Source of the DNA: Devosia sp. | GTDB lineage: Bacteria; Pseudomonadota; Alphaproteobacteria; Rhizobiales; Devosiaceae | DNA length: 64,000 nt | Direction of reading: 5' to 3' | Assembly (NCBI RefSeq): GCF_025809055.1 | Contig: NZ_CP075529.1 | Coordinates: forward strand, 3,025,501 to 3,089,500 | Shown here: positions 1 through 7,526 of the stretch, one piece after another | Position numbering within the stretch: the first letter of the stretch is position 1 | Layout of the letters: the number at the start of each line of letters is the position of its first letter | Notes under the pieces: generated by a model | Database searches by the model: none | Told to the model about the DNA's origin: nothing | The model's input: only the letters and a program-made list of their open reading frames with translations | Made by a program: the position numbers and the translations under genes

Positions 1-722
1 GCTACACCACATCCGCGGGTTGGCTGGGCTATTCCAATGAGAAGCTGACGCGGCTGGCGACAGAGGCAGTCGAAGCCGGTTTCAGCCATATCAAGATGAA
101 GGTCGGCCGCGACCTCGATGACGATATCCGCCGGCTCGAAATCGTCCGCGCCATCATGGGGCCGGATCGCTATCTGATGATCGATGCCAACCAGGTCTGG
201 GAAGTCGGCCAGGCTATCGACTGGGTCGGGGCCCTGAGCCGGTTCAACCCCTATTTCATCGAAGAGCCGACCAGCCCGGACGATGTTTCGGGGCATCGCG
301 CCATCCGCCAGGCCATTTCCCCCGTGAAAGTGGCAACAGGGGAGATGTGCCAGAACCGCATCCTGTTCAAGCAGTTCATCAAGGACGAGGCCATCGACAT
401 CGTCCAGATCGACGCCTGCCGTATCGGTGGGCTCAACGAGGTGCTGAGCGTGCTGCTGATGGCGGCCAAATACGGCAAGCCGGTCTGGCCACATGCGGGC
501 GGCGTGGGCCTGTGCGAATATGTGCAGCATCTCTCGATGATCGACTATCTGGTGGTGTCCGGATCCAAGGAGGGACGGGTGATCGAATATGTCGACCACC
601 TGCATGAACACTTCATCGATCCCTGCGTGATCCGCAACGCCGCCTATATGCCGCCCAGCCTGCCGGGCTTCTCCATCGAGATGAAGCCGGAGTCCATCCG
701 CGACAACACGTTTGCCGGTTAG
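1..722 (+). CDS. L-fuconate dehydratase, C-terminal part (5' end outside window)
   Basis: Enolase-superfamily enzyme (mandelate racemase group) that dehydrates L-fuconate to 2-keto-3-deoxy-L-fuconate in the oxidative L-fucose pathway. About 240 residues are visible, reading from base 3. They carry the expected catalytic series: the KMK lysine pair, the metal ligands in MIDANQ, FIEEPT and ATGEMC, the Asp in QIDACRIGG, the His in WPHAGGVG, and the late Glu in SKEGRVIEY. The WPHAGGVGLCEYVQH block is characteristic of FucD rather than other dehydratases of the superfamily. The stop codon lies inside a long hairpin, so this looks like the last gene of a fucose operon that lies off the left edge. 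The next gene is on the opposite strand. Confidence 0.93.
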   Translation, partial: YTTSAGWLGYSNEKLTRLATEAVEAGFSHIKMKVGRDLDDDIRRLEIVRAIMGPDRYLMIDANQVWEVGQAIDWVGALSRFNPYFIEEPTSPDDVSGHRAIRQAISPVKVATGEMCQNRILFKQFIKDEAIDIVQIDACRIGGLNEVLSVLLMAAKYGKPVWPHAGGVGLCEYVQHLSMIDYLVVSGSKEGRVIEYVDHLHEHFIDPCVIRNAAYMPPSLPGFSIEMKPESIRDNTFAG

Positions 723-760
723 AGCTGTCGTTCTGATTGAATCAGAACGACAGCTCTAAC
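718..760 (+). terminator. Perfect 20-bp hairpin over the fucD stop codon
   Basis: Bases 718-737 pair perfectly with 741-760, leaving a 3-base loop. The TAG stop codon of the upstream gene (720-722) is inside the stem. No clean T-run follows, only TCTTTATT, so it may act as a weak intrinsic terminator or as an mRNA-stabilising end. A separate repeat begins 10 bases later. Confidence 0.7.
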
Positions 761-770
761 TCTTTATTCG

Positions 771-821
771 GTCGCGCTTTCGAACCAGAAAAGTGGTGTC
801 CACTTTTCTTGAAAACGCTCT
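771..821. repeat. 51-bp intergenic palindromic repeat, copy 1
   Basis: The core is an inverted repeat, AGAAAAGTGG and CCACTTTTCT around TGT. The whole 51 bp matches the reverse complement of 8467-8517 at most positions, including both outer ends (GTCGCGC and CGCTCT in this orientation). It lies between the fucD hairpin and the end of the DeoR gene. It resembles dispersed intergenic palindromes common in Hyphomicrobiales. Confidence 0.8.
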
Positions 822-1590
822 AAGTGGTCTTGTCCGTCTCGATCAGGCGCACATCCGCCTCCTTGCAGACGCGGCGGATCGAGTCCAAAGGGCACTGGTC
901 GGTGATGAAGTAATCGGCCTGGTCAAGATGGCCGATGCGCACCGGGGCGGTGCGGGTGAACTTGGTCGCATCGGACACGACGATCACCTGCCTGGCATTG
1001 GCGATGATCGCCTGGGCGACTTTGACCTCGCGATAGTCGAAATCGAGCAGGGCCCCGTCGGGATCGATGGCAGACACGCCGATGACGGCGATATCGACCT
1101 TGAACTGGCGGATGAAATCGACCGCCGCTTCCCCGACAATGCCGCCATCGGATGGCCGGACCACGCCGCCGGCGATCACCACTTCCGTGCCCGGCGCGGT
1201 GCGCAGGTGATTGGCGACATTGATATTGTTGGTGATGACCATGAGGCCGCGATGCCCGGTCAGCGCCTGGCTGACGGCCTCGGTGGTGGTGCCGATATTG
1301 ATAAAGAGCGAGGCATGGTCGGGAATGATGGTGGCCGCAGCCTGCCCGATGGCGCGCTTGGCCGAAGGGGCGATCTGCCGGCGCGCCTCATATTCGACAT
1401 TCTCGACCCCGGAGGGATGCATGGCGCCGCCATGGGTGCGCTTGAGCGCACCGCGGTCGCACAGGGCGTTGAGATCCTTGCGGATGGTCTGGGGGGTAAC
1501 GGCAAAGGCGGCAACCAGGGTCTCGACCGTCACTTCGCCGGCCTGCCGGGCCAGTTCGACGATCTTGGACTGCCGCATGGACGGGTTCAT
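820..1590 (-). CDS. DeoR-family transcriptional regulator, GlpR-like
   Basis: A 256-residue cytoplasmic repressor. The N-terminal winged helix-turn-helix (about residues 6-57) contains VTPQTIRKDLNAL. The C-terminal DeoRC sugar-phosphate sensor domain contains NIGTTTEAV and the DGGIVGEA stretch. Along its whole length it resembles E. coli GlpR (SPQTIRRDLN, TLFIDIGTTPEAV, DGGIIGEATLDF), but the ligand could be another sugar phosphate. It is the last gene of a minus-strand group with an M81 peptidase and an MFS transporter, so it may control that group or the neighbouring sugar genes. Its end overlaps the last two bases of the 51-bp repeat. Confidence 0.9.
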   Translation of the reverse strand: MNPSMRQSKIVELARQAGEVTVETLVAAFAVTPQTIRKDLNALCDRGALKRTHGGAMHPSGVENVEYEARRQIAPSAKRAIGQAAATIIPDHASLFINIGTTTEAVSQALTGHRGLMVITNNINVANHLRTAPGTEVVIAGGVVRPSDGGIVGEAAVDFIRQFKVDIAVIGVSAIDPDGALLDFDYREVKVAQAIIANARQVIVVSDATKFTRTAPVRIGHLDQADYFITDQCPLDSIRRVCKEADVRLIETDKTT

Positions 1591-1660
1591 TTCCGTTCCT
1601 CCGCTTTCGCTTTGTGCATAAACGAAAGCGGAGAGAGGGGGAAGGTGGTCCGGCAGGTCG

Positions 1661-1687
1661 TCACCCTCCCCCTCGAGGGGAGGGTGA
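1661..1687. repeat. GC-rich intergenic palindrome
   Basis: A near-perfect palindrome of the CCCTCCCC...GGGGAGGG type lies between the M81 peptidase gene and the DeoR gene. It belongs to the group of CT-rich/GA-rich palindromes that recurs in this window (4406-4539, 11899-12005, 31854-32008, 36964-36984, 46108-46162, 55177-55196). Confidence 0.6.
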
Positions 1688-1698
1688 AGGTGAGGGAG

Positions 1699-3135
1699 TT
1701 AGTGGCCGGCCCGTTTCGACCATTTCACCTGCGGGACGAAGTCGAAATCCGTGTCGAATGGATAGGTTGGCCGCGGCATGTGCCTGCGCTCGGTGCGTTC
1801 CACGAACTGATCCACCACGCCGGGCGACAGGGCCATGATGCCCGGATTGGCCAGGGGGCCAAGCTCGGGCGAGAGATAGCCGGATTTGACCGCGATGATG
1901 CGGGCGGCATCGGGGTCGAGGCCCAGCCGGGTCAAGTCGGCAATATTGTGGAAGGGGCGCCGGCGCGCCGTCAGCACGAGGTCCACGCCGCCGACGCGCA
2001 CCACCGCCTCACGCAGGCGCGGCTCGCCGGTTTCGAGGAGAAACAGCACTTCGGCCTCGGCATCGACCGGTGTGCTCGCCGGATCAAGGCTGGCGCCGAT
2101 ATGCAGCCTGAGCTTTGCCCCGATCCCGGCGGCATAGGCAGCCTCGGTTGCGGCCTTGTCGGCAATGCCGGCGAAGATGACACCGGTGGCGCCCTTTTCG
2201 ATCAGCGCGGCCAAAACTTCCGCGCGGTCGCCCACGCCGCCCCCGGTGGGGTTGTCGCCGGATTCGGCGAGCACGACCGGGTGTGTCGGGCTGGCAATGG
2301 CGCGTTCGACGCATTCGGCAATCGAGCCGGTCTGCATGCCGAAGACGAAGCCTTCGCGGATGGCCCAGTAGTCCTGGGCGAGATGGGTGGCGGCCGTTTC
2401 AATCGCCCTACGATCAGTGCCCGTGACGACGGCACAGGCCGTGGCGCGCGGCTCGTCGGCCCAGACATAGCCCACCTGGAAACTGGCGTCCCAGACGCCG
2501 GACGGCTCTTCGACCTGGTGGAGCTGGGTATAGAAGCTGCGGGCCGGTTCGTCCTGGGTTGAGGTGCGCTCGCCCGGCAGCAGCACCGGCACCGGAGCCC
2601 AGGCCAGAATGGGCCGCTCGCCATTGCGCAGGGCCCGCACCAGCATGGTGACGGCGCGGCGCATGGTGTCCTGCACGTCGATATGGGGCGCGGTGCGATA
2701 GGTGGAGAACATGTCCAGCCCATCGATGATCGCCTGGCTGATATTGCCATGCAGGTCGTAGGAGGCCGAAATCAGCACGTCCGGGCCAACTGTTTCGCGC
2801 ACGGCAGAAATGAAATCGCCCTCGGCATCGAACAGGCCATCGACGAACATGGCGCCATGCATGGGCAGATAGACGCCATCGAGCGGCATGGCGCCGCGCA
2901 GGCCATCGAGGATCTCGGCTTTCCAGGTCTCGTAGGTGTCGCGGGCCACCGGGCCGCCGGCAATGGCCCTGGCGTGCAGGATGGTGACGAACTCCGCCGG
3001 AAAATGCGTCAGGAAGTCGAAATACTGGTCCTTGAGCATGGCCGGGCCACGCAGCACCCGGAAATCCTCGGCGCGATTGAGAACGGGATTATAGGTGCTG
3101 CATTCAATATGCAGCCCGGCAACGGCAATGCGCAT
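1699..3135 (-). CDS. M81 family metallopeptidase (MlrC-like)
   Basis: A 478-residue protein of the MlrC/DUF1485 family, named after the microcystin-linear-peptide hydrolase MlrC. Most members act on unknown substrates. Candidate zinc ligands are in place: Glu near residue 11 (HIECS), His93 in PMHGAM, Asp127 and His129 in SYDLHG, and His151 in TAPHID. The start at 3135 (MRIAVAG) is preferred over an upstream one because GGAG lies 8 bases before it and the family begins MRIAxxG. It sits directly downstream of an MFS transporter gene, an arrangement reminiscent of mlrC/mlrD, and upstream of a DeoR regulator. The substrate cannot be read from sequence. Confidence 0.88.
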   Translation of the reverse strand: MRIAVAGLHIECSTYNPVLNRAEDFRVLRGPAMLKDQYFDFLTHFPAEFVTILHARAIAGGPVARDTYETWKAEILDGLRGAMPLDGVYLPMHGAMFVDGLFDAEGDFISAVRETVGPDVLISASYDLHGNISQAIIDGLDMFSTYRTAPHIDVQDTMRRAVTMLVRALRNGERPILAWAPVPVLLPGERTSTQDEPARSFYTQLHQVEEPSGVWDASFQVGYVWADEPRATACAVVTGTDRRAIETAATHLAQDYWAIREGFVFGMQTGSIAECVERAIASPTHPVVLAESGDNPTGGGVGDRAEVLAALIEKGATGVIFAGIADKAATEAAYAAGIGAKLRLHIGASLDPASTPVDAEAEVLFLLETGEPRLREAVVRVGGVDLVLTARRRPFHNIADLTRLGLDPDAARIIAVKSGYLSPELGPLANPGIMALSPGVVDQFVERTERRHMPRPTYPFDTDFDFVPQVKWSKRAGH

Positions 3136-3154
3136 CTTCGAAATCACTCCGTAA

Positions 3155-3211
3155 GGCAAATCGCTCCGGTGGAGCGATTTGAGGTTGAGAGGGCCATGAG
3201 GGCTACGCCCG
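3155..3211. repeat. 56-bp palindrome-containing repeat, copy A (inverted relative to 4553)
   Basis: Contains the palindrome AAATCGCTCC-GGT-GGAGCGATTT. Bases 3155-3183 are the exact reverse complement of 4580-4608, and similarity continues to 3211, so the element supplies the stop codon and last codons of the MFS gene. A third, more divergent copy is at 37073-37126. Confidence 0.85.
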
Positions 3212-4384
3212 AATGGCTTGATGGGTCGCGACCTTGCGGGGCGTGAGGCGGCCGGTCAGTAACAGGCTGAGCAGCAGGACGGGGATGACACAGGCGACGC
3301 CGAGCCGGATATCGCTGTGCTCGGCGACAAAGCCAATCAGCGGCGGCCCGATGAGAAAACCGGTCAGGGCCACGAAGGACAGAACGGCGACATTGGCTGA
3401 AGCGGCGCGGTCGCCAATGCCGGCGGCGGCCGTAACGGCCAGCGGGAAGCCGACCGAGACACCGACCCCGACAATGCCGAAGCCGACCACGGCGATCTCG
3501 ATGCCCGGCGCGAGGTAAAGCAGGATGCCGCCCAGGACAGCCAGGGAGCCGCAGAGCCGCGCCGTGCCCACAGCGCCAAACCGGCGCTTGAGCAGATCAC
3601 CGCCGAACCGGCCGGTGGCGACCATCAGGGCAAAGATGGAATAGCCCAGGCCAACCACACCGCCTTCTCCGCCCAGCGCGTCGCGCAGGAAAATCGCCGA
3701 CCAGTCGGCCATGGCGCCCTCGGTCATGGTGATGCCGAAGACGAAGAGGCAGATGCCGATCAGCGCCGGGCTGGGCAGCGACCAGGCCGACCGCTGCGGC
3801 GTGCCGGTTTCGGCGGCATCGGTGAGCCGGGGCAGGGCCGTGCCTGCGAGAAGTGCGATGGGCAGGACCAGCGCGGCCAAGAGCGGCACGGCCAGGCCGG
3901 GCGTGACGCCGAGCGCCGCAAAGCCCGAACCGATGAGGCTGCCCGTCATGATACCCAGCGACCAGCAGCCGTGGGCGGTGTTCATGATCAGTTTGCCGGA
4001 CTGCTTCTCGACCAGGTCCGCCTGCACGTTGAGCCCGAGCTCGACAAAGGAAATGGCCGAGCCCGCCAGCATCAGGGCGATGAACAGCAGCACCGGATCG
4101 GGCGCCAGAACCGGCAGGCTGGTGGCCAGAGAATAGAACACAAAACCGGAAATGATGGCCGCGCGCGCCCCGATCCGTCCGACCAGCGGGCCGGCAAAGG
4201 GCAGGGTCAGGAGCGTGCCGACCGGCATGCCCAGAAGCGCCAGGGCCAGCGCCGCCGGTCCCAGGCCCAGGTTGGCCTGCACCTCGGGAATGCGCGGCAG
4301 CCATGAGCCGAAGGCCACCGGCTGCAGGAAGAAGACCAGCATGACGAGGCGCTGAGGGGTGAGCAAGGGCATGGTGCGAACCAT
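3203..4384 (-). CDS. MFS transporter, YbjJ-like, paralog A
   Basis: A 393-residue inner-membrane protein with about 12 hydrophobic segments. It carries the family signatures LPRIPEVQ near the N-terminus, NVQAD...MNTAHGCWS in the middle, MTEGAMADWSAIFLRD, and an ASANVAVLSF stretch. The same signatures recur in three MFS proteins at 14-18 kb, so the window holds four paralogs. E. coli YbjJ is the closest named relative I recognise; the substrate is unknown. The gene is in a minus-strand group with an M81 peptidase (downstream) and a SnoaL-like protein (upstream) and is flanked by inverted 56-bp repeats. A second ATG at 4372 is a possible start. Confidence 0.88.
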   Translation of the reverse strand: MVRTMPLLTPQRLVMLVFFLQPVAFGSWLPRIPEVQANLGLGPAALALALLGMPVGTLLTLPFAGPLVGRIGARAAIISGFVFYSLATSLPVLAPDPVLLFIALMLAGSAISFVELGLNVQADLVEKQSGKLIMNTAHGCWSLGIMTGSLIGSGFAALGVTPGLAVPLLAALVLPIALLAGTALPRLTDAAETGTPQRSAWSLPSPALIGICLFVFGITMTEGAMADWSAIFLRDALGGEGGVVGLGYSIFALMVATGRFGGDLLKRRFGAVGTARLCGSLAVLGGILLYLAPGIEIAVVGFGIVGVGVSVGFPLAVTAAAGIGDRAASANVAVLSFVALTGFLIGPPLIGFVAEHSDIRLGVACVIPVLLLSLLLTGRLTPRKVATHQAIRA

Positions 4385-4405
4385 TCAATACAGTGACCTT
4401 AATAA

Positions 4406-4539
4406 CCCCCCTCACCCGTCTCGGCCTTTGGCCGATCCACCCTCTCCCACGAGGGGAGAGGGGTGCGTTGGTGGTCGCTCAACCTCGGTGCTGCCTTCTC
4501 CCCTCGTGGGAGAAGGTGCCCGAAGGGCGGATGAGGGGG
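4406..4539. repeat. Mosaic palindromic intergenic element
   Basis: Two smaller palindromes (CCTCTCCC...GGGAGAGG near 4441-4462 and CTTCTCCC...GGGAGAAG at 4495-4515) are enclosed by CCCCCTCA at the left and TGAGGGGG at the right, giving an overall dyad. The structure is like rhizobial intergenic mosaic repeats. No coding potential is evident. Confidence 0.7.
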
Positions 4540-4552
4540 CCTCCCAGCCATT

Positions 4553-4608
4553 CGAGCGTAGCTCTCATGGCCTCGTCATCTCAAATCGCTCCACCGGAGC
4601 GATTTGCC
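4553..4608. repeat. 56-bp palindrome-containing repeat, copy B
   Basis: Begins CGAGCGTAGCTCTCATGG and ends with the palindrome AAATCGCTCC-ACC-GGAGCGATTT. It is in inverted orientation to 3155-3211, so the two copies enclose the MFS gene. Its left half also matches 37073 onward. It abuts the stop codon of the SnoaL-like gene. Confidence 0.85.
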
Positions 4609-5103
4609 CTATCGGGACGATGCCGAGCCCATCGGATAGGGCAGGTATCCCACGAAGCCGGTCAGCTTCCATTGGCCGGCGACCTTGCGGCAGAAGTAGA
4701 GCGTCTGCCAGTTGAGCCGGTCGACGCCGCCATTGGCCAGCTTGATCTCGCCATCGAACTTCTTGTGCGCGATGGCGCGTTCGCCGGTGATCTCGATTTC
4801 GGTGAGGCTGGTGGCGCGGTGAATGCCGGATTCGACGTCTTCGGCATAGTCGACCGCCTGCCCTTCGCGGGCCTGGCGCAGCCATTCGTCGCGATAGGCA
4901 TCAAGCGTCGGAAAACTGATGGTCCAGCCATCGGGATTGCCGGTCTTGTTACCGTGAACACCCATGAAGTCACCGGCCACGAAGTCACCCTCGACCATGG
5001 ACCAGTCTGCCTGCACATAGGCGGCGATATCGCGCGGTACCAGCATGGTCCAGATCGCCGAGCGGTCCGCGTCATCGGGGAAGGGGTTTTGTGAAAGTGC
5101 CAT
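4609..5103 (-). CDS. SnoaL-like / NTF2-fold protein
   Basis: A 164-residue soluble protein. The fold is inferred from size and pattern: acidic helices near the N-terminus, then alternating beta segments such as RAIAHKKFDG and NWQTLYFCRKVAGQWKLTGFVGYLP, which is the typical C-terminal strand pair of NTF2-like proteins. Residues 20-50 hold WSMVEGDFVAGDFMGVHGN. The start at 5103 is chosen because GAGAG lies just upstream; an extended frame to 5256 has no ribosome site. It is first in the minus-strand group leading to the MFS and M81 genes, and divergent from the sugar ABC operon. A catalytic role is possible but unproven. Confidence 0.7.
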   Translation of the reverse strand: MALSQNPFPDDADRSAIWTMLVPRDIAAYVQADWSMVEGDFVAGDFMGVHGNKTGNPDGWTISFPTLDAYRDEWLRQAREGQAVDYAEDVESGIHRATSLTEIEITGERAIAHKKFDGEIKLANGGVDRLNWQTLYFCRKVAGQWKLTGFVGYLPYPMGSASSR

Positions 5104-5471
5104 CCGAGCTCTCTTGTCGCGACTGACCCTCGATCCTGAGGGGCGTACGCCATTCTGTTTCAAATTTTCAATTCTGTCATCCGTCGCGTAATGCGAGGAT
5201 GAGGCCACATGGATACCAATTTGAACATGCTGCGCCTTTGGACGGCGATTGTCCACACCCTGAGCGCGCTTTTCGCTCTACCAACAGCCTAGAAAATCAG
5301 CAAAATGATGCCAAGTTGGGCAAATTTCCAGGGTGGCTTAAATTGGTATTGTATTGGCGTCAAAACTGTGTTGACATGACGTCAATAAGGCGCCTAGTCT
5401 TGAAAATCGTTTACACAAACGTCACCGATCCGCAGAGATCGGCGGTCTAATAAACAGGGTACGGCATCGTC
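5104..5471. other. Divergent intergenic region
   Basis: This 368-base gap separates the SnoaL-like gene (minus) from the sugar operon (plus). It is clearly more AT-rich than the coding DNA between about 5290 and 5430, which fits a regulatory region. I see no convincing gene in it; the promoter-like elements are listed separately. Confidence 0.7.
5371..5400 (+). promoter_or_regulatory. Predicted sigma-70 promoter and overlapping operator-like dyad of the sugar operon
   Basis: TTGACA at 5371-5376 and TAGTCT at 5395-5400 are separated by 18 bases. The -35 box is part of the dyad TTGAC-ATGAC-GTCAA (5371-5385). A related half, GGCGTCAA, lies at 5356-5363, 22 bases upstream of GACGTCAA (5378-5385). 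A repressor bound here would cover the -35 region. The RpiR regulator encoded in the operon is a candidate; this is inference. Confidence 0.5.
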
Positions 5472-6626
5472 ATGCGGGTTGGCATAATTGGCCTTGGCTA
5501 TCGACTTGGTTACCTGGCGCGGGTGTTTTCCGCGGCCCGGGACGATTTCGAGATTGTCGGCTATGTCGACCCCGAGCCTGCTGGCCTGCCCTATGCCAGG
5601 CAGCACGGCGTTTCCGTTGGCCAGTCTTTCGGCAGCCTCGACGAACTGATCGACAAGGGTGGTCTCGATCTGCTGATGGTGGGCTCGCCCAACCACATGC
5701 ATCTCGAGCACATCCGCACCGGGCTGGCGCGCGGCATGAAGATCTTTGCGGAAAAGCCGGTGGTGACCTCGATTGAGGACACGATGGCGCTGGCCGAACT
5801 GATCGGGCAATACGGGTCAGACCGGGTCATGGTTGGCCTCGTTCTGCGCTATGCCCCGCTTTATGTCGAGCTGCGCAAGGCCCAGGCCGAAGGCAAGCTG
5901 GGCGATATTGCCTCCATCGAGGCTTCCGAGCACATCCCGCCCTATCACGGCGCCTTTTTCATGCGCGACTGGCGGCGGTACGAAAAGTATTCGGGCAGCT
6001 TCATGCTCGAAAAGTGCTGCCACGATCTCGACCTCTATAATGGCGTCATGGGCTGCCGCCCGCGCTATGTCGCCAGCTTCGGCGGCCGCCGAAGCTTCAT
6101 TCCTGCCAATGCGCCGCAGGAGACCGGGGTCAATGACCTTGAGGTCTATCACCGCAAGCCGTCAGGCTGGCAGGGATCGGACAAGGTGTTCGACAGCGAT
6201 GGCGACATCATCGATTTCCAGACCGCCATCGTTCAATACGACAATGGCGCGGCGCTGACCTTCCACACCAATCTCAATGTCCCCGACGATTTCCGGCGGT
6301 TTGCGGTGATCGGCGCCAAGGGCATGGCGGAGGGGGATTTCATCCGCAACTATTTCCGCGTCACCGATAGCCGCACCTCCGAGCGCCTCGAAGACAAGAC
6401 CTTCAAGACCTCCGAGCTCAGCCAGCACTACGGCGCCGACGAGCAGATGGCCGAGGATATCCTGCGTCACCTGATCGAAGGCGTGCCGTTGCCGGTATCG
6501 GTTACCGACGCGCTTGAGGCGGGCCTATTGGCCCTGTCGATGGACGAAGCCATGGCCAATCGCTCCGTGGTCGACATGACCCCGATCTGGCAGCGCTTCG
6601 ATGCTGCCCTTGGCCGCGGCAATTAA
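5472..6626 (+). CDS. Gfo/Idh/MocA family oxidoreductase
   Basis: A 384-residue NAD(P)-dependent sugar dehydrogenase-type protein. An N-terminal Rossmann fold starts at residue 1 (VGIIGLGYRLGY), and the EKP motif at residues 94-96 (FAEKPVV) marks the active-site lysine. CCHDLDLYNG supplies the usual histidine and aspartate of the second domain. It is the first gene of an operon with a sugar ABC transporter, 12 bases upstream of the first permease gene, so it probably oxidises or epimerises a sugar delivered by that transporter. The precise substrate is not evident. Confidence 0.88.
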   Translation: MRVGIIGLGYRLGYLARVFSAARDDFEIVGYVDPEPAGLPYARQHGVSVGQSFGSLDELIDKGGLDLLMVGSPNHMHLEHIRTGLARGMKIFAEKPVVTSIEDTMALAELIGQYGSDRVMVGLVLRYAPLYVELRKAQAEGKLGDIASIEASEHIPPYHGAFFMRDWRRYEKYSGSFMLEKCCHDLDLYNGVMGCRPRYVASFGGRRSFIPANAPQETGVNDLEVYHRKPSGWQGSDKVFDSDGDIIDFQTAIVQYDNGAALTFHTNLNVPDDFRRFAVIGAKGMAEGDFIRNYFRVTDSRTSERLEDKTFKTSELSQHYGADEQMAEDILRHLIEGVPLPVSVTDALEAGLLALSMDEAMANRSVVDMTPIWQRFDAALGRGN

Positions 6627-6638
6627 GGAGAAACGCCG

Positions 6639-7526
6639 ATGACCAGCACCAGAAGCGCCACCCTGTTTGCCCTCGCCCTGCTGGCACCGGCCCTCATCTA
6701 CATCCTGACCATCGTGGCCTATCCACTGGTCGACACGATCCTGCTCAGCTTTACCAATGCCTCGCTGCGGGCCGATTACGACTTTGTCGGCTGGGCCAAT
6801 TACCAGCGTATTTTCGGCGCCGGCAATTTCACCGAAGTCATCATCCGCACCTTCATCTGGACCTTCTTCTCGGTCTCCATGAAAATGATCATTGGCATGT
6901 GCGGCGCTGTGCTGCTCAATGCCGCCATCCCCGGTCAGGCCCTGTTCCGCATTCTCACCATGCCGCCCTGGATCGTGCCCATGGCCATCGGCATCTTCAT
7001 GTGGGGCTGGATGTATAACGGCCAGTTCGGGATGATTTCCGGCCTGTTGCAGAATTTCGGGCTGATCGGCGGGCCCATTGCCTTCCTCGCCTACGGCGAC
7101 ACCGCCTTTTGGGCGACCATCGTCACCGACGTGTGGATCGGCGTGCCCATGGTCACCATCTATTTCCTGGCCGCCATGCAGTCGATCCCGCGGGATTTGC
7201 ACGAAGCTGCCTGGACCGATGGCGCTGGGCGCTTCTACCGGTTCCGCCGCATCACGCTGCCGCTGATGGTGCCCGCCATCATCACCATGAGCCTGCTTTC
7301 GCTCATCGCCACCTTCAATTCCTTCGACATCATCTGGATCCTGACCCAGGGCGGTCCGTCCGGCTCGACCACCACGATGATCATCGACACCTACAAGACC
7401 GCCATGGGCTCCCGCAAATATGGCGAAGGCGCCGCCCGCGCCGTGGTCATCTCGCTCTTCGTCACCATATTCTGCATCGTCTACTTCCGCGCGGTCCGCC
7501 GGCTCCAGCAGGGAGAAGCCAAATGA
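6639..7526 (+). CDS. Sugar ABC transporter permease (MalF type)
   Basis: A 295-residue inner-membrane permease with six predicted transmembrane segments. The cytoplasmic EAA loop is clear (HEAAWTDGAGRFYRFRRITL), which contacts the ATPase. The N-terminal segment LAPALIYILTIVAYPL and the tail VYFRAVRRLQ are typical of CUT1 carbohydrate permeases. It overlaps the next permease gene by ATGA, so the two should be translationally coupled and form a heterodimer. Confidence 0.92.
   Translation: MTSTRSATLFALALLAPALIYILTIVAYPLVDTILLSFTNASLRADYDFVGWANYQRIFGAGNFTEVIIRTFIWTFFSVSMKMIIGMCGAVLLNAAIPGQALFRILTMPPWIVPMAIGIFMWGWMYNGQFGMISGLLQNFGLIGGPIAFLAYGDTAFWATIVTDVWIGVPMVTIYFLAAMQSIPRDLHEAAWTDGAGRFYRFRRITLPLMVPAIITMSLLSLIATFNSFDIIWILTQGGPSGSTTTMIIDTYKTAMGSRKYGEGAARAVVISLFVTIFCIVYFRAVRRLQQGEAK

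Noticed and set aside
793..2562. A 589-codon open frame on the plus strand
   Set aside because: It runs antisense to the DeoR and M81 genes, which have clear family motifs and ribosome sites. Its translation is rich in Gly, Asp, His and Arg without domain features, typical of the antisense frame of GC-rich genes.
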